From Planctomycetota bacterium (lineage in GTDB: Bacteria; Planctomycetota; UBA1135; UBA2386), in NCBI GenBank assembly GCA_020638695.1, contig JACKIB010000024.1, positions 18,008 to 82,007 of the forward strand: a DNA stretch of 64,000 nt, read 5' to 3'. Positions 60,009 to 64,000 of this stretch are shown here, in pieces. The notes beneath the pieces were generated by a model that searched no databases, was not told the origin of the DNA, and was given only the letters and a program-made list of their open reading frames with translations. The stretch's first letter is position 1; the number at the start of each line of letters is the position of its first letter. Both the position numbers and the translations under genes were made by a program.

Positions 60009-60117
60009 GGTGCGAGGCGAGTTCGGGTGCTCTGGCGGGTCGGGTGTGGTCCGGTTCACCATCGGCGTGGCGAACCGAGCAAGTATACCCGCAACGGCGA
60101 AAGTGAGGTGGCGGACG

Positions 60118-63100
60118 TCATTTCAGGGCAGCCTCGATGCCCGTGAACACGAGGATCTCCTTGCCATCGAACGGACAGAGGAGCTCTCCGCTGGAGATGC
60201 CGAGCGGCGGGGCGCTGACCGCACCGCTACCGCGGATCGTGAAACGGATCTTCAGCTGTTGCGAGTCGAGCACCCGGACCACTCCCGAGCGGCAGCCGGC
60301 GAGCAACTGGCCGCGCAGGAGGCTGGGGCCGCAGGTCCACACCGTGTCCGGAGCAGTGATGTAGCGTCCGAGCTCCCGGCCGCTGCGCAGGTCGAACGAC
60401 AACACGCACGGGCCGCGCTCCAGGGTCGACGACGCGACCGCGAACACGCGCGACCCATCGGCGACCGGCCGCCACCGCAGTTCGCCGAGCGACGTGTGCT
60501 TCCACAGGCGCCGGCCGGTGTCGGTGGCGTACGCGGTGAGCAGCCCCGCGTCGGTGCTGAACACCGCGACGTTGTCGCAGACCAGCGGCTGACTCACGAC
60601 GCCGGCGCCGACCTGCACGGGCGACCAGCGGTCCTTCCCCTTGGTGATGTCGATTGCCCGCGCCTGGCCGTTGTCCATGGTCACCAGCACGGTGTGGTCG
60701 TCGAGCCGCAACACGTCCTGCCGGACACGGGACCCGAGCTTCATCTGGTGCACGACCTTGCCCTCGCGTTCCCCCGCGTTGACGAACACCAGCTTGCCCG
60801 GCTTGACCGCCATCACCAGTCGACCGGCGACGTACGCCGGCGACGACTCGCAGGGCAAGCCGTCGAGCTTCCACGCGAGTCGACCGCTGTCGGCGTCCAG
60901 CGCCCGCAACGAGCCATCCAGCGAGCCGACCAGCAGCTGCGTCTTGCCGTGCAGCACCGGTCGGGTGAGGAACCCCGACAGGTCGCCGGTGCGGTGCCGC
61001 CAGAGCTCGCTCCGGTCGCGGATCGACCAGGCCGACACGGTGCCGGTTCGATCGACCAAGAACACGCGGTCGCCGGCGACCACCGGCGCGCGGTCCACCG
61101 AGCCGGGGGTTGCCATGGTCCACGCTGGCTCCAGGGTCATCGCGATGCGCACCGCCTGGATCCCGTCGCCGGTGACCAGGCGGGTCTCGGTGCGGAAGCC
61201 CGGCATCGACAGCGCGAGTCGGTTCTGTTCGGCTGGCTTGCAGTGCAGCGTCAGTGGTGTGCGTCCGACGTCCTTGCCGTTGAGGCGCACCTGCACGCCG
61301 TTCGGGCGACTCTCGACCCGCACCGGCAGCTCGATCATCTTGGCCCACGGCAGGTCCTTGAACTCGGCCGCCAGGGTTCGGTACTCGCGGCGCGCCGCTT
61401 CGAGGTCGACCCGCTCACTGGCGGCGATCAGGTTGTTGAGGTGCTGGTTGATCTTGGTGTACATCGCGACCCGGCTGGCGAAGCGGGGTGCCATGAGCTC
61501 GTGGTCGCGGTACTGGGTGTGTAGGCGCCGGTAGAGGTCCTCGGCGGTCTTGAAGTCGTAGCGCTGCTCGGCGGCCCGGGCGGCTTCGTAGACGGGCTCC
61601 CACTTGAGGTTGTGGCGCAGCGTCTCGATGCGTGCGCGGTACTCCTGAAGGCGCTGGTCGATCATCGCGTGCGCCGCCAGGACCTTGGTGCCGAGTTCGG
61701 TCAGCTTGGCCCGCTCCTTGTCATTCAGCAGCTCGCGCAGCACCGGTGCGCCGCTCTGCCGGGCCGCCGACTCCGCCAGCCGCCGGTCGAGGGCCGCGTG
61801 CTGGGCGAGCTTCTTCTCGCCGGCTTCGAGGTCGACGAGCTTGACGACGTTGCTCGCTGCGGTGGGCAGTCCCTGCTCGAGCTCAGCGTGCAGCTGTTCG
61901 AGCTTGGAAGCGGCGGTCTGCACCTGGTTGCGCACGGTCTTCAGCAGCAGCTCCTGCAGGTCGCGTTGCGCGCTGTTCTGTTGGTGCTCCTCGGCATAGA
62001 TCTGGATGGCGCCCGCGAGGTCGCCCTTGGCGAGCAGGTCGCCGGCGTGCTCCAGCCGCTTCGTCAGGGCGTTGCGCTGGCGGGCGGCCAGCCCGGTGGT
62101 CTGGATCACGATCGCGGCGTCGACCTTCTCGCGCAGCGCTGCCCACGAAGGGTCGGCACCGAGTTGCGCCTCTGCTTCGTCGAGGGTCTGCTTGGCGCGC
62201 GTCGGGTCGAGTTCGGCCAGGCACTCGGCGACCCGCTGCCCGGCACTCCGCACCTGAGCGGCGTGGTGCTGCCAGCGCAACACCAACCATCCGGCGACCA
62301 CGCACAGCACGAGCCCCACGGCCCAGATCACTCGCCGGCGCTTCAGTCGCGCTTCGCCGAGGCGAATCTGCCGCAGTGCCCGGGCGGCTTCCTTGTTGCC
62401 ACCGTCGAGCTTGAGGATCTGCTCCAACACCCGGGCGAGCTGCGAATCGTCGCCGCTCTGCACCACCAGTTCGCGCAGCTCGTGCAGGGCCTGCAGCGCC
62501 TGGTCGTCGTGGCCCGCGGCGTGCATGAAGCGCGCCCGGCGCGTCAGCAGAGCCGCGTCGTACGGTCGCACCTCCTCGAGATCGAGCACCAGCTGCAGGG
62601 CGTCCTCGGCGTCGCCGTCGAGCGCCATGGCGTCCGCCAACCGGTCGGCCACGTCCAGTGCGTCCGGGTCGGTCTCGCGACCGAGCTCGACGTAAGCCTG
62701 GTGCAGCAGCTCGAGCGTGGCTCGGGCACTGCGGTTGAGGATGTGTGCCTTGCGTCCCAGGACCAGGCGCTCGTTGGGGTCGCGGAGTGCGCGACAGCAG
62801 CGGGTCAGGATCTGCGCCCCGAGCCGTGCCTCCCGAGTGCGCTCCACCACGTTGCCGACCGCAGTGGCGATGGTGAAGTCGATCTCGTCCGGGCGGTCCT
62901 GCACCGACTGGCACAGCAGCAGCGCGCGCTTGTGGTCGCCCTTCTCCGCGGCTTCCTCGGCCAACTCGATCAGCAACGGTGCGCCGGCGAAGTCGATCAA
63001 CCCGTGGCGCCGCAGCTCGCACACCGCACGGGCGCAATGGAACAACCCGAGCAGCGTCATCTCGCCGAGGTCACGAACCGTCGAGAACTCGTCGATGGCC

Positions 63101-63801
63101 TCGCACGCCACCAGCAGGTCGCCGGACATCTCCGGGAACTCGACGTCCTGGCAGAACACCGGCACCTCGTCGACGCCACCGATCACGTCCAGGATGACGT
63201 TCCACTCGTCGACGCGCCGGGCCACTTCCAGCAGGACGGCGTTGAACTCGAACCTCGGCGCGTACTCGAGCCGCTGCAGCTGGGAGCGGTCGCGTGGCGG
63301 TCCCTTGTAGAACTCGAAGCCTCCGCGCGTCCAGGTGAACAGCCCGTAGAGTTCTTCCTCGAGCTGATGGTTGAGGATCCTGGTGAACTCCTCGTGGTCG
63401 AGCAGCCCCTGCTCGGCGAGGATCTCGCCGAGCGGCTGGTAGCGCTGCTTCTGCTGCAGCAGCGCCGAGCGGAGATCGGTTGGCGTGATCAGGCCGCTGC
63501 GCACCAGCCGGGCGCCGATCCGGCGGGTCTCGGACTTGTTCTCCGGCAGCAGCCGGACTCCGTCCTCGTCGAAGTAGATGAGGCGGTTCTCCAGGCCGTT
63601 GTGGACCGATAGGATGCCCTCCATCTTGGACATCGCCAGGGTCTGGAAGATGTCGGTGAGGCTGATCTTGTCCAGCTCGCCGCGGATCGAGACGTCTGCG
63701 TCGCGCTCTGCCAGTGCGGACGCCTCCTGGTCCTGCGACTCGGTGTCTCGCAGCAGGAATTCCAGGTCCTTGTCTTCGATCGACGACGTGCCGACGCTCA
63801 T
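60118..63801 (-). CDS. DUF4388/PEGA/PQQ-propeller membrane protein
   Basis: 1227 residues from ATG 63801. The order is: a DUF4388/PATAN-like domain (about 36-190; LDKISLTDIFQTLAMSKMEG), a helical TPR-like region (about 250-480), one membrane helix (VIWAVGLVLCVVAGWLVL, near 487-505), long coiled coils (515-800), a PEGA domain (VRVESRPNGVQVRLNGKDVG, about 822-895) and a C-terminal PQQ-like beta-propeller (GDRVFLVDRTGTVSAW onward). PATAN domains act in cytoplasmic signalling, PEGA and propeller domains outside. It therefore may connect a cytoplasmic signal to an envelope structure; this is inference. No known single protein covers all parts as far as I recall. Confidence 0.85.
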   Translation of the reverse strand: MSVGTSSIEDKDLEFLLRDTESQDQEASALAERDADVSIRGELDKISLTDIFQTLAMSKMEGILSVHNGLENRLIYFDEDGVRLLPENKSETRRIGARLVRSGLITPTDLRSALLQQKQRYQPLGEILAEQGLLDHEEFTRILNHQLEEELYGLFTWTRGGFEFYKGPPRDRSQLQRLEYAPRFEFNAVLLEVARRVDEWNVILDVIGGVDEVPVFCQDVEFPEMSGDLLVACEAIDEFSTVRDLGEMTLLGLFHCARAVCELRRHGLIDFAGAPLLIELAEEAAEKGDHKRALLLCQSVQDRPDEIDFTIATAVGNVVERTREARLGAQILTRCCRALRDPNERLVLGRKAHILNRSARATLELLHQAYVELGRETDPDALDVADRLADAMALDGDAEDALQLVLDLEEVRPYDAALLTRRARFMHAAGHDDQALQALHELRELVVQSGDDSQLARVLEQILKLDGGNKEAARALRQIRLGEARLKRRRVIWAVGLVLCVVAGWLVLRWQHHAAQVRSAGQRVAECLAELDPTRAKQTLDEAEAQLGADPSWAALREKVDAAIVIQTTGLAARQRNALTKRLEHAGDLLAKGDLAGAIQIYAEEHQQNSAQRDLQELLLKTVRNQVQTAASKLEQLHAELEQGLPTAASNVVKLVDLEAGEKKLAQHAALDRRLAESAARQSGAPVLRELLNDKERAKLTELGTKVLAAHAMIDQRLQEYRARIETLRHNLKWEPVYEAARAAEQRYDFKTAEDLYRRLHTQYRDHELMAPRFASRVAMYTKINQHLNNLIAASERVDLEAARREYRTLAAEFKDLPWAKMIELPVRVESRPNGVQVRLNGKDVGRTPLTLHCKPAEQNRLALSMPGFRTETRLVTGDGIQAVRIAMTLEPAWTMATPGSVDRAPVVAGDRVFLVDRTGTVSAWSIRDRSELWRHRTGDLSGFLTRPVLHGKTQLLVGSLDGSLRALDADSGRLAWKLDGLPCESSPAYVAGRLVMAVKPGKLVFVNAGEREGKVVHQMKLGSRVRQDVLRLDDHTVLVTMDNGQARAIDITKGKDRWSPVQVGAGVVSQPLVCDNVAVFSTDAGLLTAYATDTGRRLWKHTSLGELRWRPVADGSRVFAVASSTLERGPCVLSFDLRSGRELGRYITAPDTVWTCGPSLLRGQLLAGCRSGVVRVLDSQQLKIRFTIRGSGAVSAPPLGISSGELLCPFDGKEILVFTGIEAALK

Positions 63802-63919
63802 GCGTGTTCGCTGTCCCTTCCCGTGCGGCCGATCGGGTACGCGGCCCGTTCCCCGGCAGTGGTGCACTTTGACTATCGGTATCCTGGTCAGCGTCCTACA
63901 GCCGCTCCGGGGGCAGGGG

Positions 63920-64000
63920 TCAGCGTCCGACCTGTTCCGGATTCGGGACGGTGACAGCGAGCTTCGCGCGCAGCTCCAGCGCAGCTTCCGGGCCGGTCCG
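63920..64000 (-). CDS. 3' end of a gene continuing beyond the window
   Basis: Reading leftwards from the edge, an open frame gives TGPEAALELRAKLAVTVPNP and ends in TGA at 63920-63922. The codons have the genome's G/C third-position bias. Only 26 residues are visible, too few for a family. It lies 118 bp upstream of the DUF4388 protein gene in the same direction, so the two could be cotranscribed. Confidence 0.4.
   Translation of the reverse strand, partial: RTGPEAALELRAKLAVTVPNPEQVGR

Noticed and set aside
1..64000. CRISPR arrays, tRNA or rRNA genes, prophage
   Set aside because: I saw no regularly spaced repeats, no TPsiC/anticodon-like cloverleaf and no phage structural genes.

Overview
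The window is very GC-rich, densely coded, bacterial chromosomal DNA from a diderm organism: it has an RND efflux pump with an outer-membrane factor, many lipoproteins, an O-antigen-ligase-like protein and a succinylase-type dap gene set. A PEP-CTERM protein, a heme-bearing secreted protein with a C-terminal beta module I associate with Planctomycetota, a spondin-domain protein, a DUF2911-like protein, a DUF4388/PEGA/PQQ-propeller fusion and a bacterial SMUG1 make a planctomycete (or a relative of similar lifestyle) the best guess. This is inference: no rRNA, tRNA or ribosomal protein gene lies here.

Layout. 1-8.5 kb: the end of a coiled-coil protein, a flavin-dependent halogenase-like enzyme facing a four-gene minus-strand operon (GT2, FAD oxidoreductase, two methyltransferases), and an SGNH hydrolase. 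8.7-13.5 kb: ribH-nusB-ftsY with an O-antigen-ligase/TPR protein coupled to ftsY. 13.5-20.2 kb: a complete RND efflux operon beside a TetR regulator; the two share an operator-like element. 20.3-29 kb: signal peptidase I, SDR, a secreted one-heme protein, FAH-family hydrolase, a prenyltransferase/squalene-oxidase-repeat protein, a TIGR04282-like transferase and a CocE/S15 hydrolase. 29.3-35.3 kb: a tightly coupled operon of binding lipoprotein, permease, ATPase, pentaheme cytochrome c and HEAT-repeat lipoprotein, the most unusual gene set of the window. 35.3-40.6 kb: ECF sigma factor, putative anti-sigma and YbjQ-like protein, divergent from dapC-dapD-dapE. 40.7-42.2 kb: a RAYT transposase with REP-like palindromes on both sides and an internal 127-bp duplication. 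42.2-53.5 kb: SMUG1, MORN/CAP protein, GT39-like protein, RlmL-type methyltransferase, DUF2911-like and spondin proteins, a two-component system, and TPR/proline-rich proteins. 53.7-64 kb: NhaC antiporter, AsnRS with a coupled thioredoxin-fold protein, HEAT and PEP-CTERM lipoproteins, and a 1227-aa DUF4388/PEGA/propeller protein.

Gene organisation: operonic neighbours very often share 1-4 bases (GTGA, ATGA, TGATG), implying translational coupling. Canonical Shine-Dalgarno sequences are rare.

The spacers are not empty. Three families of short interspersed repeats recur. Two are MITE-like, 54-182 bp, with inverted termini ending in CTAG. They sit directly at gene 3' ends and in several places supply the TAG stop codon. 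A third family is shared by spacers at about 12.9, 23.3 and 53.5 kb. Together with the RAYT/REP locus this suggests a genome whose intergenic space is shaped by small, non-autonomous elements.
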